In this document: positions 44,570 to 53,994 of the stretch, in pieces
Numbering within the stretch: the stretch's first letter is position 1
Layout of the letters: every line of letters begins with the position of its first letter
Assembly (NCBI GenBank): GCA_963741845.1
Contig: CAVUJV010000016.1
Span: 496,001 to 560,000, forward strand
Direction: 5' to 3'
DNA length: 64,000 nucleotides
Origin: Roseiarcus sp963741845
GTDB taxonomy: Bacteria > Pseudomonadota > Alphaproteobacteria > Rhizobiales > Beijerinckiaceae
Notes under the pieces: model-generated
The model's input: only the letters and a program-made list of their open reading frames with translations
The model's database searches: none
What the model was told of the DNA's origin: nothing
Program-made: the position numbers and the translations under genes

Positions 44570-47167
44570 TTATCGGATCGGCGAAGCCAGCGCGCTCAGG
44601 GGCGTCTCCCGTTCCGGCTCCGCGGTGACGGCGTTGAAGATGAGCTTCACGACATCGGTCAGGATCGTCCAGACGACGACGTAGGCCCACACCACGCCGA
44701 TCAGCGCCCAGGGCAGCGCCGGCACGAGCACGCCATAAGCGCACATCAACACCGCGACGACCTGGGTCGCGACGATGGCAAGGAACAATGGCGCCGACGG
44801 CCAGGGCGGCAGGATCATGGCCTTGCGCGATCGCACCACGAACAGGAGCATGTGGCCGCCGGCGGCGAGTTGCAGGAACAGCATCGTCTGCAGATGGCGA
44901 GGATCGATCGGGATCCACGACATCAGGCTTTGATCGTTCATCCACTCCTTGCCGAGCAGCACGAGGCCGAAGCTCTGCGCCGTCGCCATGAGGCCCATGA
45001 GACCGGAGAAGATGAGAATGCGGTGCATGTTCCAGCGTACGGGGGATTCGCCGGTGCGCACGTTGTCGTAGGCGATCGTCATGATCGGGATATCGTCCAG
45101 GAGGGCGAGCGCGACGATCATGATCGCGGTCAACGGCTGGATGTTGAAGATCACGCTCGACATCACGACGACGAGCATAATCGCAATGGTCATTGCGATC
45201 CGGTAGTAGACGTAGCTGGTGATGCGTTCAAAGATCTTGCGCGCCTCGACGATCGCGTTGACGATCGTCGAGAGGCCGGGCGCGGTCAGGATCAGCGCCG
45301 CGGCGCTGCGCGCGGCGTCGGTCGCGCCGCTCACCGCAATGCCGCAGTCGGCCTGCTTCAGCGCCGGCGCGTCGTTCACGCCGTCGCCGGTCATCGCCAC
45401 GATGTGGCCGGTTTGCTGCAAGCTCTTGACGATCTCGAACTTGTGCTCCGGGAACACACGTCCGAAACCGTCGGCGCGCTCGACCGCGTGAGCGGCGTCG
45501 AGCGGGATGTGGTTCGGGTCCGTGCCCTTTGGGAACACGTCGCCCGCGACCAAAAGATGCGTGCCGAGGCCGAGCTGCGAGGCGATCTCGCTGCCGATCG
45601 CGACGTCGTCGCCCGTCACCATCTTGACCTGAAGCCCAAGCTTCTTGGTCTGCGCGATCGTCGAGGCGGCGTCGGGCCGTGGCGGGTCGAGCAGCGACAG
45701 GATGCCCAACAGCTTCCAGGTCTTGCCGTCGTCGGCGGAGCTGGCGACGCCGAGGGCGCGGTAACCGTGCCTGGCGAGATCCTCGACCTTGCCGTCGTAG
45801 GCGGCCTCCGTCGCGGCATCGAGCTTGCAGAGCGCGGAAATGGCCTGTGGCGCGCCTTTGGCGTATTGCCAGGTCTTGCCTTGCGCGTCGACGACCGTCG
45901 TCATGGTCCGCTTGTTGACCGGGTCGAACGGGACGAGCTTCGTCTGCTTGTAGGTTGCGAGCGCCTTCGCGTCGGGGACGGCCTTCAGCACAGCCTGGTC
46001 GATCGCGTCCTCGCTCTCGGCCTCGGTGGCGAGCGCCGCGCCCATCACGATGTCGTTCGGCTTGGTCCCGCCGAAAGGAATAGGCGTGGACAGAGTGAGC
46101 TTGTTTTGGGTCAGCGTACCGGTCTTGTCGCTGCAGAGGATGTCGACTCCGGCAAGCTCGTCGATCGCCGACAGGCGCGAAACGATCGCCTTCTGCTTCG
46201 ACAGCGCAAGCGCGCCGAGCGCGAGCGTCACGGACATGACCGCGGGCAACGCCACCGGCACCGAGGCGACGAGGAGGATCAGCACGAACTGCGCGATCTG
46301 CCCGGCCTGATTCCAGCTCCAGTGCCCGGGGACGACCATGGTCCGGTAGACCTCGACGCCGACGAGCACGACGGCAAGAATCGCCGCGAGCAGGATAAGG
46401 AAGTCGCCAATCTCAAGGACGGCCTTCTGCGAGTGCGATTTGGCGCCGGCCGAGGCGACGAGCTTCGCGGTGCGGCCGAAGAATGTGTCGTTGCCGATGG
46501 CGGTCACCACGCCCTGCATGTCGCCCTGCTTCACGATCGAACCGGAATAGGCGACGTCGCCGACCGCCTTGCCGACCGGGAGAGATTCGCCGGTAAGCGC
46601 GGCCTGGTCGATTGAGAGGTAGGAGCCGCCGGTCAGAATGAGATCCGCCGGCACGATTTCGCCCGCGGTGACGTCGGCGATGTCGCCGACGACAAGATCG
46701 ACCGCATTGATTGTCTGCCATTTGCCGTCGCGCAATGCTCTGGCGTTGAGCGCAAGGCTCTTGCGCAACGCCGCGAGCGCACTCGCAGCCTTCGCATCCT
46801 GCCAGAAGCCAACCGCGGCGTTATAGATGAGCAGCCCAAAAACGACCCCGAAGTCGACCCAGTCCTGGCGCACGAGCGAAATGAGGGCCGCTGCTTCGAT
46901 CATCCAGGGGATCGGACCCCAGAAGTAGCCGAACAGCTTGTGCCAGAGCGGCTCCTCTTTCGCGACAATCGCATTCGGGCCGTCCTTGGCGAGGAGGGTC
47001 GTCGCCGCCTTCGAAGTCAGGCCTTTCGGCGAGCTCATGAGCTCCGCGAACTTCGCGGCGATGGCGGCTGCGTCGAGCCGCTTCGCCTGCCCCGAGCCCG
47101 CATCGGTCGACTTGGCCAGAGGCCGCGCAATCGCCGCGCTGGCTATCCTCGCGTCAACGGCTGTCAT
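44570..47167 (-). CDS. Plasma-membrane P-type H+-ATPase (P3A type)
   Basis: 865-residue P-type ATPase close to archaeal and plant-like proton pumps. The phosphorylation site is SDKTGTLTQNKLTL; the actuator loop is AALTGESLPVGK; the nucleotide-binding KGAPQAISALC and hinge VAMTGDGVNDAPALKQAD are present. Helix 4 has VASVPVALPAVM, and the PVRWNMHRIL and LLDDIPIMTIAYDN segments are typical of P3A. It should pump protons out at the cost of ATP. The start at 47167 has GGAG 10 bases before. The same frame stays open upstream to 47350 without resemblance to the family. Confidence 0.88.
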   Translation of the reverse strand: MTAVDARIASAAIARPLAKSTDAGSGQAKRLDAAAIAAKFAELMSSPKGLTSKAATTLLAKDGPNAIVAKEEPLWHKLFGYFWGPIPWMIEAAALISLVRQDWVDFGVVFGLLIYNAAVGFWQDAKAASALAALRKSLALNARALRDGKWQTINAVDLVVGDIADVTAGEIVPADLILTGGSYLSIDQAALTGESLPVGKAVGDVAYSGSIVKQGDMQGVVTAIGNDTFFGRTAKLVASAGAKSHSQKAVLEIGDFLILLAAILAVVLVGVEVYRTMVVPGHWSWNQAGQIAQFVLILLVASVPVALPAVMSVTLALGALALSKQKAIVSRLSAIDELAGVDILCSDKTGTLTQNKLTLSTPIPFGGTKPNDIVMGAALATEAESEDAIDQAVLKAVPDAKALATYKQTKLVPFDPVNKRTMTTVVDAQGKTWQYAKGAPQAISALCKLDAATEAAYDGKVEDLARHGYRALGVASSADDGKTWKLLGILSLLDPPRPDAASTIAQTKKLGLQVKMVTGDDVAIGSEIASQLGLGTHLLVAGDVFPKGTDPNHIPLDAAHAVERADGFGRVFPEHKFEIVKSLQQTGHIVAMTGDGVNDAPALKQADCGIAVSGATDAARSAAALILTAPGLSTIVNAIVEARKIFERITSYVYYRIAMTIAIMLVVVMSSVIFNIQPLTAIMIVALALLDDIPIMTIAYDNVRTGESPVRWNMHRILIFSGLMGLMATAQSFGLVLLGKEWMNDQSLMSWIPIDPRHLQTMLFLQLAAGGHMLLFVVRSRKAMILPPWPSAPLFLAIVATQVVAVLMCAYGVLVPALPWALIGVVWAYVVVWTILTDVVKLIFNAVTAEPERETPLSALASPIR

Positions 47168-47214
47168 TTCGAAATCTCCAATTTTTGCCCGCCCCAGCCC
47201 TGTCAGCAGCGAAG

Positions 47215-47409
47215 TCACGTTGATGTCGAACAGACGTCCGTCGGCAGCGCGGAACGCTCCGCTCGACGGCGCCGACCCGATAATCCTTGAGCGCTTCCGA
47301 CACGCCGGGCGCGTTTGGGCTCTTCTTGCGGAACGCCGGTTGCGTCGCAAAAGGATCGAACGCCGGCCGGGGCGAACACAGCGAGGGGAACGGATGGGGT
47401 CTCGTTCAT
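47215..47409 (-). CDS. Possible short leader gene upstream of the H+-ATPase
   Basis: An ATG at 47409 with GGAG 8 bases upstream opens a 64-residue frame of unfamiliar, Arg-rich sequence. The other two frames of the same stretch also look protein-like in places (FATQPAFRKKSPNAPGVSE in one, FDINVTSLLTGLGRAKIGDF in the other). The real gene may therefore be a small protein broken by frame errors. I do not recognise it. Confidence 0.3.
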   Translation of the reverse strand: MNETPSVPLAVFAPAGVRSFCDATGVPQEEPKRARRVGSAQGLSGRRRRAERSALPTDVCSTST

Positions 47410-47855
47410 GGCGTTACTCCAACACGAACGATAGTCAGATTGCAGTTCTCTTTGATGAGCGGATAATATTTCGCTCGTCGGAATACTCAGACGTTGCGCG
47501 TATCTTCAGTTCTGTCCGGGCGGCCATCGATCGGGCGCCCCCGGTTTTCAAACGTGGCTTTGGCGCTCGGATCGAATAGATCGCAGGCGCCGGAGCATTG
47601 ACCTGGATCAATTCACGCTTCCGATTACCGCCTCGGTGCGCCTTTTCTGCCCTGTACATACACCCGCAACGCGCTTGCCGCGTTGCGCCATAAGGACGCA
47701 CGAAAACGGTTTCTTGTCGCCGAAGACGGACGCCCGCCACGCGTGGCCGGCGATCCTGGGGAGGCCGGCGCCGTCAAGGGGACCGCCCGTCAGGTCACGG
47801 GCGCGATTCTCGGCAAGGATTGGCAATGCACTGCGGGTGGCCGCGGGCGGCCCCG
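47410..47855. other. Regulatory gap upstream of the H+-ATPase
   Basis: About 446 bases without a convincing gene. The part 47420-47530 is distinctly AT-rich, with an imperfect palindrome GAGCGGATAATATTTCGCTC at 47459-47478. A FixK/FNR-like box lies at 47598-47611. The GC-rich right part holds only open frames without family resemblance. Confidence 0.45.
47598..47611. promoter_or_regulatory. FNR/FixK-type binding site
   Basis: TTGACCTGGATCAA matches the Crp/Fnr-family palindrome TTGAT-N4-ATCAA at 9 of 10 fixed positions. It lies about 190 bases upstream of the ATG at 47409 and 430 upstream of the H+-ATPase start, both on the minus strand. It suggests oxygen-responsive control. Confidence 0.55.
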
Positions 47856-49380
47856 TTACGTTGCCGCGCCGCTGTGCTCCATGGCAATTTCCGCGCGCAG
47901 GCTCTCCCTGTCGCGTTCGACCGTCGCCACGGCGAGATCGCGGCCGTCGCGACGGAAGCGCACGAGCCCGTCGCGCTTCGCAAGATCGCCCTCGACCACC
48001 GTCTCGTCCCACTTCTCCGCGTGCCCGACATAGCGGATCGACAGGTCGAAATGCTTGGTCCAGAAGAACGGGACCATGGTGAAGGCCTGGTCGCGCCCGA
48101 GCATGTTGGCCGCAGCCGTCTGACCCTGACGCTCGGCGACCACCCAATGTTCGACGCGAATGGTTTCGCCCGAATGAGGATCGGGCCAGCGCGCGATGTC
48201 GCCGGCCGCGAAGATATGCGGATCGCTCGTCCGCAGGCGCGTATCGACCAGCACGCCACGATCGAGCTTCAAGCCCGCAGCCTCCGCGAGCTCGATGCGC
48301 GGCGCAACGCCTGCGCCAACCACGACGATATCCGCTTCGATCGGTTCGCCCTCCCCCAGGACGACCCTGCTGCCTTCAATGCGCGCGACCTTGGCGCCGA
48401 GGTGCAGACGCACGCCTTTGCGCCTGTGCGCATCGACGACGAGGTCGGACAGCGCCCTTCCGAACACTTTCTCGAGCGGATGCGCTTCGGGCGCGACAAC
48501 ATCGACGGACAGCCCTCGTCCGCGCAAGCGACGCCGCGGCCTCCATCGCGATGAAGCTTCCGCCGATCACGGCGACGCTTCCGCCGGACCCCACGCCCGC
48601 AATAATCCGCCGGCAGTCGGCGAGCGAGCGCAACAGCATCACGTTCGGAAGATCGGCGCCCGGGAAATCCGGCCGCTTCGCAGCGGCGCCGGTCGTCAGC
48701 AGCAGCTTCGCATAAGCGTGCTCGTCGCCATTGGCGAGACGCAGCCGCCGCGCCGCGGGATCGATGCGCTCCACGCTCACGCCGCCGTGGAACGCGACGC
48801 CGAGATCGGCAAGGCCGTGCTGCGCGATCGCCAGACGGTCGTCGCCAAATGCGCCTTCCAGATAATCTTTCGTGAGCAGCGTCCGGTCGTAGGGCTCTTC
48901 TTTCTCCTCTGAGAAGAGAGCGATCGCGCCGTCCCAACCCAGATTCCGAAGCGCGTCGGCGGCCGCGAAACCCGCCGCCCCTCCTCCGACGATCGCCATG
49001 GTTCCGCGCGCGGGGTCGGCCGTCCATCGGCGCGAAACGGCCGGCGCCGCAGGCGGCTTGACGACGAAGCTATCCGCTTCCACGACAACCGGATATTCCG
49101 TCAGAGCGTCGAAAGCCGGAGCGCCAGTCGCAGCGCCGCTCTCGAGGTCGAAGCAGGCGTGATGCCAGGGGCAGCGGACGATGCCGTCGTCAACCACGCC
49201 CTTGTCGAGCGGCGCGCCGAGATGAGAACAGTTCGCGCCATAGGCCTTGAGCCGCCGGCCGCGGCGCCAGACCATGACCCGTTCCTCACCCACGAACCCG
49301 CCGAGCAGGCCGCCCTCTGGCGCAAGCTCAATGTTCGTCCGTTGGGTCAGGTCGAGCCGCTGGTCATTCTCGTCGCTCAT
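47856..49380 (-). CDS. Rieske-domain/FAD-dependent NAD(P)H oxidoreductase fusion (frameshifted)
   Basis: About 507 residues. The N-terminal Rieske domain has [2Fe-2S] ligands CSH in NCSHLGAPLD and CPWHH. An AIFL/ferredoxin-reductase-like flavoprotein follows: the FAD motif MAIVGGGAAGFAAADAL, NAD motif VAVIGGSFIAMEAAASLA, and IFAAGDIARWPD. It should pass electrons between NAD(P)H and a redox partner. The frame breaks at 48520-48521; removing one base gives Leu-Ala-Arg-Arg-Gly-Leu-Ser-Val-Asp. The start at 49380 has GGGGGAAG upstream. Confidence 0.83.
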
Positions 49381-49585
49381 TGTGCTTCCCCCGGATAGCG
49401 GTAACGCCGACTTCGGGCCGAGGTTCCCCGGCAGGCGGCGCCACAACCACGGCGGCGGCGATGGACAGGCCGACATAGACGAAGGCGACGGTTTCGAGCG
49501 AGGGATGCAGCCCGGCCTCCCGGTTCGCATGGGCATCGGCTTTGCCAGAAATCGCGGCTGCGCTGCGTCGGTTCCGCGTCCGCAT
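49364..49585 (-). CDS. Possible small single-helix membrane protein
   Basis: A 73-residue frame with one transmembrane segment (TVAFVYVGLSIAAAVVVAP, about residues 32-50) between polar ends. The ATG at 49585 has GGATGGCGGAG just upstream. Its stop lies 17 bases inside the Rieske-reductase start, so coupled translation is possible. No known family; it could be chance in GC-rich DNA. Confidence 0.35.
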   Translation of the reverse strand: MRTRNRRSAAAISGKADAHANREAGLHPSLETVAFVYVGLSIAAAVVVAPPAGEPRPEVGVTAIRGKHNERRE

Positions 49586-49654
49586 GGCTCCGCCATCCAA
49601 CGCCTGCTCACGTTTTTGTGATGGCGGACGCATGCAAACGACCGGTCGGCGCGC

Positions 49655-49680
49655 GGAACCCGCGGGCCGTTTCCCTCGTT
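49655..49680 (+). promoter_or_regulatory. EcfG-type (general stress sigma) promoter candidate
   Basis: GGAAC (49655-49659), a 17-base spacer and CGTT (49677-49680) match the alphaproteobacterial EcfG consensus GGAAC-N16/17-CGTT exactly. It lies 44 bases before the ctaG start, at the head of the PQQ dehydrogenase/oxidase operon. Confidence 0.55.
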
Positions 49681-49723
49681 CTGGCGTCTGAATTATGGGC
49701 TCGCCGTCCGGAGGAAAGGAAGT

Positions 49724-50491
49724 ATGGCCTTCGTGCCCTATTGCGGTTCTCCTCCGGTTCCCGGCTCCGAGATATGGAATTTCGAACCTCGCCTCGTCGG
49801 CGCCCTCCTCGGGGCGCTCGGGGCGTGGGCTTTGTTGCGCTCTCGCCACCCGTCCTCCAGGCGCGACGATGCGATGTTCCTTGGCGGATGGCTCTTCCTG
49901 GCCGCCGCATTCGTCTCGCCGCTCTGCAACATCAGCGTCGCGCTTTTCTCCGCGCGCGCCCTTCAGCACATGATCCTGACTTTGGTCGCCGCGCCGTTGC
50001 TGATGCGCGGGCTTCTCGGTTGCGAAGCCTGGAGGCGGCCGGTATCCGGCCTGTCCGCGATGGCCTGCGCGATCGCCTTCACGGCGCTCTTCTGGTTCTG
50101 GCACAGTCCGCGCGCCTATGACGGGACGCTCGAGAACAATCTCGTCTATTGGGCGATGCATCTGAGCCTGTTCGGCGCGGCTCTCGCTTTCTGGGCGGCG
50201 GTTCTGCGCTCGCCGGGATTGATCGCCTTCTCGCTTGTTTCGGCGATCGGCCTGCAAATGTCGATGCTCGGCGCGCTTCTGAGCTTCGCTCGCGAGCCTC
50301 TTTACATCGTGCATGCCCTCACCACGGGCCCATGGGGCCTCAGCGCCCTTCAGGACCAGCAACTCGGCGGGCTTGTGATGTGGGTTCCGGCCGGACTCCT
50401 GCTCGCGCTCTACTCGACGCTTGCGCTGGCCACATACCTCCGGCGTGTGGAGGGCGAGCAAAGCCCGCCGCGCCTCGCCGTCGTCGAATGA
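49724..50491 (+). CDS. ctaG: Cytochrome c oxidase assembly protein, CtaG (caa3 type)
   Basis: 255-residue polytopic membrane protein of the caa3_CtaG family, about seven helices. The metal-linked pattern ARALQHMILTLVAAPLLMRG, FWHSPRAYD and the late LQDQQLGGLVMWVPAG are typical. It assists assembly of the oxidase encoded downstream, probably in CuA or CuB delivery. A GGAGGAAAGGA site precedes the ATG. First gene of the 49.7-58.9 kb operon; its stop is 26 bases before the PQQ dehydrogenase start. Confidence 0.87.
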   Translation: MAFVPYCGSPPVPGSEIWNFEPRLVGALLGALGAWALLRSRHPSSRRDDAMFLGGWLFLAAAFVSPLCNISVALFSARALQHMILTLVAAPLLMRGLLGCEAWRRPVSGLSAMACAIAFTALFWFWHSPRAYDGTLENNLVYWAMHLSLFGAALAFWAAVLRSPGLIAFSLVSAIGLQMSMLGALLSFAREPLYIVHALTTGPWGLSALQDQQLGGLVMWVPAGLLLALYSTLALATYLRRVEGEQSPPRLAVVE

Positions 50492-50517
50492 TGATCTGTC
50501 CATCGCCCGGAGCGGCC

Positions 50518-52314
50518 ATGCGCCTGTCGGTTACCGCGCTCATCATTGGGGTGTTGTCGTCCGGGGTGGCGCGCGCACAGGATCTGCAAACGCTCTCGCA
50601 GGATCCGAAGCAATGGGTGATGCCGGCGCGCGACTATGCGAGCACGCGCTTCAGCCCTCTCGACCAGATCAACGCATCCAATGTCGGAAACCTGCGGCTC
50701 GCCTGGATGTTTTCGGTCGGCACGACGCACGGGCAGGAGGCTGCGCCGCTGGTCATCGGCGACACGCTCTATATCGTCAGCTCCTACCCCAACCGCGTCT
50801 TCGCGCTCGATTCCTCCAGCGGCGATCTCAAATGGACCTACGAGCCGCATCAGGACAAGGCGGCGCAGGGCGTCGCCTGCTGCGACGTCGTCACGCGCGG
50901 TCTCGCTTACGACGACGGAACCATCTTTGTCGTGACCCTCGACGACAACGTGACGGCGCTCGACGCCAGGACGGGCCAAGCGAAGTGGACGACCAAGACG
51001 GGCGAGATCAACCTCGGAGAAACGACGACGGCCGCGCCTTTCGTCGTGAAAGGAAAGGTCTTCGTCGGGATCAGCGGAGGCGAACTCGGGGTCAGGGGAC
51101 GCATCACCGCGCTCGACGAGAAGACCGGCAGCATCGACTACGTCGCCTACGCGACCGGCCCCGACAAAGATGTGCTGATCGGCGCGGACTTCAAGCCGTT
51201 CTACGATTCGCTGAAAGGCCACGACCTCGGCGTCTCCACCTGGCCGCCGGAAGCCTGGAAGATCGGGGGCGCCACCATGTGGGGCTGGTTCTCTTACGAC
51301 CCGGACCTCAATCTTCTCTATTACGGCACCTCGAACCCCGGCCCGTGGAACTCCAATCAGCGCCCGGGCGACAACAAATGGTCGACGACGCTGTTCGCCC
51401 GCAACCCCGACGACGGCGCGGCGCACTGGGCCTATCAGTTCAACCCGCACGATCTCTGGGATCATGACGAGATTCAGGAGAACGTCCTCCTCGATCTCGA
51501 GCTGGACGGCAAGCCGCGAAAAGTCCTGCTGCATCCGGGCCGCAACGGCTTCATGTATGTGATCGACCGGCAGACCGGCGAGGTGCTTTCGGCCGACCCT
51601 TACGACGCGATGAACGCCTATACCGGGGTCGACCTCAAGAGCGGCCTGATCCAGCCCAATCCGGAGCTGAAGCCCGAACTCAATCACACCGTGAAAAACG
51701 TCTGCCCCGCTTCGCCCGGCGCCAAGGACTGGCAGCCGACCGCGTGGTCGCCGCGAACTCGGCTGCTCTATGTCCCGCACCAGCACCTGTGCATGAACTA
51801 CCGGACGTCCGAGGTCGGCTATATCGCCGGTACGCCCTTCGTCGGCGCGGCGGTCGACATGTTCGCGGGACCGGGCGGCTACCGCGGCGAATTCATGGCC
51901 TGGGACCCGATCCAGCGAAAAAAGGTCTGGTCCATCCATGAGAACTTTCCCGTGTGGAGCGGCGCGCTCGTCACCGGCGGCGATGTCGCTTTCTACGGCA
52001 CGATGGACCGCTGGTTCAAAGCGGTGGACGCCAGGAGCGGCGACGTTTTGTGGCGGTTTCACGCGGGCTCGGGGATTATCGGCCAGCCGATCTCCTATCA
52101 GGGCGCCGACGGCCAGCAATATATCGCGATCATGAGCGGAGTGGGCGGCTGGCCCGGCGCCATCGCCAACGCGCAGATCGATCCGCGCGTGCGCAACGCT
52201 GCGCTCGGCTTTGTCGGCGCGACGCAGGATCTGCCGAGCTACACGCAGGGCGGGGGCGAATTGCTCGTCTTCGCCCTGCCGAAGCCAGGCGCCGCGCCGA
52301 AGACGAATCCGTGA
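50518..52314 (+). CDS. PQQ-dependent alcohol dehydrogenase, lanthanide (XoxF-like) type
   Basis: 598-residue periplasmic quinoprotein: signal peptide 1-20, then an eight-bladed propeller. The vicinal disulphide is Cys121-Cys122 in VACCDVV. Metal and catalytic residues are Glu189 in SGGELGVRG, Asn273 in TSNPGPW, catalytic Asp315 and the extra Asp317 in HDLWDHDE. The Asp two after the catalytic Asp is the mark of lanthanide-dependent enzymes such as XoxF; calcium MxaF has Ala there. Substrate is methanol or another primary alcohol. It is followed by cytochrome c and oxidase genes. The ATG at 50518 has GGAG upstream. Confidence 0.88.
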   Translation: MRLSVTALIIGVLSSGVARAQDLQTLSQDPKQWVMPARDYASTRFSPLDQINASNVGNLRLAWMFSVGTTHGQEAAPLVIGDTLYIVSSYPNRVFALDSSSGDLKWTYEPHQDKAAQGVACCDVVTRGLAYDDGTIFVVTLDDNVTALDARTGQAKWTTKTGEINLGETTTAAPFVVKGKVFVGISGGELGVRGRITALDEKTGSIDYVAYATGPDKDVLIGADFKPFYDSLKGHDLGVSTWPPEAWKIGGATMWGWFSYDPDLNLLYYGTSNPGPWNSNQRPGDNKWSTTLFARNPDDGAAHWAYQFNPHDLWDHDEIQENVLLDLELDGKPRKVLLHPGRNGFMYVIDRQTGEVLSADPYDAMNAYTGVDLKSGLIQPNPELKPELNHTVKNVCPASPGAKDWQPTAWSPRTRLLYVPHQHLCMNYRTSEVGYIAGTPFVGAAVDMFAGPGGYRGEFMAWDPIQRKKVWSIHENFPVWSGALVTGGDVAFYGTMDRWFKAVDARSGDVLWRFHAGSGIIGQPISYQGADGQQYIAIMSGVGGWPGAIANAQIDPRVRNAALGFVGATQDLPSYTQGGGELLVFALPKPGAAPKTNP

Positions 52315-52325
52315 GGAAGAGGCCG

Positions 52326-52970
52326 ATGCCCCCACGCGCAGCCTTCGCCTTCACCCTCGCACTCGCTCTCGGGCCTCAACTCGCATCGGCGCAGCAAGCT
52401 CCGCCCGTCGCGCCCGAAACGCCCGACCGGACGGTCTCACGCCCGCTCCAGAGCGAGGCGCCGCCCGATGCGCTCGCGCCGGCGTCCGCCTCGGCCAACG
52501 CCATTCTGCGCGTTCCCGTCTCGAACCTTCACCCGGGCAATGTCGCGTTCAACGCGAAGATCGCCAATCCCCTCGCCAACGATCCGCGCGCGGCGCTAAG
52601 GGGGATGCAGGACTTCAACACGTTCAATTGCAGCGGCTGTCACGCCGCCAACGCCGGCGGCGGCATGGGGCCGGCGCTCAGCATGGGACTGTTCACCTAC
52701 GGATCGTCGCCAGCCAATATCTTCTTAAGCATCTATCAGGGCCGGCCGAACGGCATGCCGGCCTGGGGCGCGATGCTGCCGGAGGAGACGATCTGGGAGC
52801 TTGTCTCCTACATCCAGAGCATCGCCGACCACCCACCGCGCGGAACCACCATTTCCCGCACGCCGCCCTCGCCGAACATCGAGCAGGTTCCGGCTGAATT
52901 CCTGCAGACGCCGACGCCCTGGCGCTACACCGAGTCGTTCAGCGCCGGCCAGAAGCCGAAGGGCGAGTGA
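52326..52970 (+). CDS. Mono-heme cytochrome c
   Basis: 214 residues with a signal peptide (1-about 22, ending ASAQ). One heme site CSGCH lies in FNTFNCSGCHAANAGGGMGPAL. The sixth ligand is probably a Met in the RPNGMPAWGAMLPEE region. Its place directly after the PQQ dehydrogenase and before oxidase subunit II suggests it carries electrons between them. A GAGGAAGAGG site precedes the ATG. The stop overlaps the coxB start. Confidence 0.85.
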   Translation: MPPRAAFAFTLALALGPQLASAQQAPPVAPETPDRTVSRPLQSEAPPDALAPASASANAILRVPVSNLHPGNVAFNAKIANPLANDPRAALRGMQDFNTFNCSGCHAANAGGGMGPALSMGLFTYGSSPANIFLSIYQGRPNGMPAWGAMLPEETIWELVSYIQSIADHPPRGTTISRTPPSPNIEQVPAEFLQTPTPWRYTESFSAGQKPKGE

Positions 52971-53986
52971 TGCGCGCGCGCCCCGAATTGCTGGCGGCGA
53001 TGGCGGGCGCTTCGGCCGCCGCGCACCCTGCGGCCGCCGCCGAGCCGCCGATGGGCTACCTCCACGCCGACGGAAGGATGGGGGCAGCGATCCTGCCGCT
53101 GATGGAAGGGCTGCTTGCGGTCGCGGTCGCAGTCACCGTCATCATCACAATCCTCGTCGTGCTCGGGATCGCGCTGCGCGCGCGGCGGCAGCCCTTGCGG
53201 TCCGTTCCGCTCAGCGAAAGTCCGGCGACCGGCTGGATTACGATCGGTCTCGCGATCTCGACGCCCGTGCTGCTGGCGCTCGTCGCATGGACCTCGATCA
53301 CCATGGCGCGGATCGCCAACCCGCCCGGCAAGCCAGCCTTTTCCGTCGAGGTGCGCGGCCATCAATGGTGGTGGGAGTTCGTCTATCGCGATCGCGATCC
53401 GTCCCAGACCTTCCGCACGGCCAACGAGCTTCACATTCCCGTAGGCAAGCCGGTCGAGTTCGATCTCAAGGGCGTGGACGTCATCCATACGTTCTGGATT
53501 CCGAGCCTCGGCGGCAAGACGCAGATCATTCCGGGGCAGACGAATGTCACCTGGCTCGAAGCCGACCGGCCGGGCGTCTACCGGGGCCAATGCTCGCAGT
53601 TCTGCGGCGAGCAGCACGCCCACATGATCCTCACCGTCTTCGCAGACCCGCCCGACGTTTACGAGCGCTGGCGCAAAGCGCAGCTTGCCGCCGCGACGGC
53701 GCCCGGCACGGACGAGGGCCGTCTCGGCGAAGCGACTTTCATCCAGCGGTGCGGCGCCTGCCATACGGTCCGGGGAACGCGGGCGGGCGGAAGCCTCGGG
53801 CCGGACCTGACCCATCTGATGTCGCGCTCGACAATCGCCGCCGGCATGCTGCCGAACAACGCGGGCTATCTCTCCGGCTGGATCGCGGATCCGCAGGGGC
53901 AGAAGCCCGGCGCCCTGATGCCCCGACCCGACCTCTCCGGGCCGGACCTCGCGCATATCCGATCGTTTCTGCTGACCCTGAAATAG
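52970..53986 (+). CDS. coxB: Cytochrome c oxidase subunit II fused to cytochrome c (caa3 type)
   Basis: 338 residues: signal or first helix, two membrane helices, then the CuA cupredoxin domain (HQWWWEFVY, VIHTFWIPS with His, and the CuA loop QCSQFCGEQHAHM with Cys, Cys, His, Met). A C-terminal cytochrome c domain follows with heme site CGACHTVRGT and an Ala-Leu-Met-Pro axial Met. The fused heme makes it a caa3 oxidase subunit, able to accept electrons from periplasmic cytochrome. A GTG at 52967 is an alternative start. Confidence 0.92.
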   Translation: MRARPELLAAMAGASAAAHPAAAAEPPMGYLHADGRMGAAILPLMEGLLAVAVAVTVIITILVVLGIALRARRQPLRSVPLSESPATGWITIGLAISTPVLLALVAWTSITMARIANPPGKPAFSVEVRGHQWWWEFVYRDRDPSQTFRTANELHIPVGKPVEFDLKGVDVIHTFWIPSLGGKTQIIPGQTNVTWLEADRPGVYRGQCSQFCGEQHAHMILTVFADPPDVYERWRKAQLAAATAPGTDEGRLGEATFIQRCGACHTVRGTRAGGSLGPDLTHLMSRSTIAAGMLPNNAGYLSGWIADPQGQKPGALMPRPDLSGPDLAHIRSFLLTLK

Positions 53987-53994
53987 GAGCGATC

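Noticed and set aside
44372..46615. 747-codon open frame on the plus strand
   Set aside because: It runs antisense through the well-supported P-type ATPase and reads as Arg/His/Asp-rich sequence without motifs, the usual shadow of a GC-rich gene.
47168..47350. 61-codon N-terminal extension of the H+-ATPase
   Set aside because: Not like any P3A ATPase N terminus, while the ATG at 47167 has a ribosome-binding site at normal spacing.
49586..50503. Minus-strand frame continuing from 49364-49585 upstream
   Set aside because: Antisense to ctaG and unlike any protein; only the last 73 codons could be a small membrane protein.
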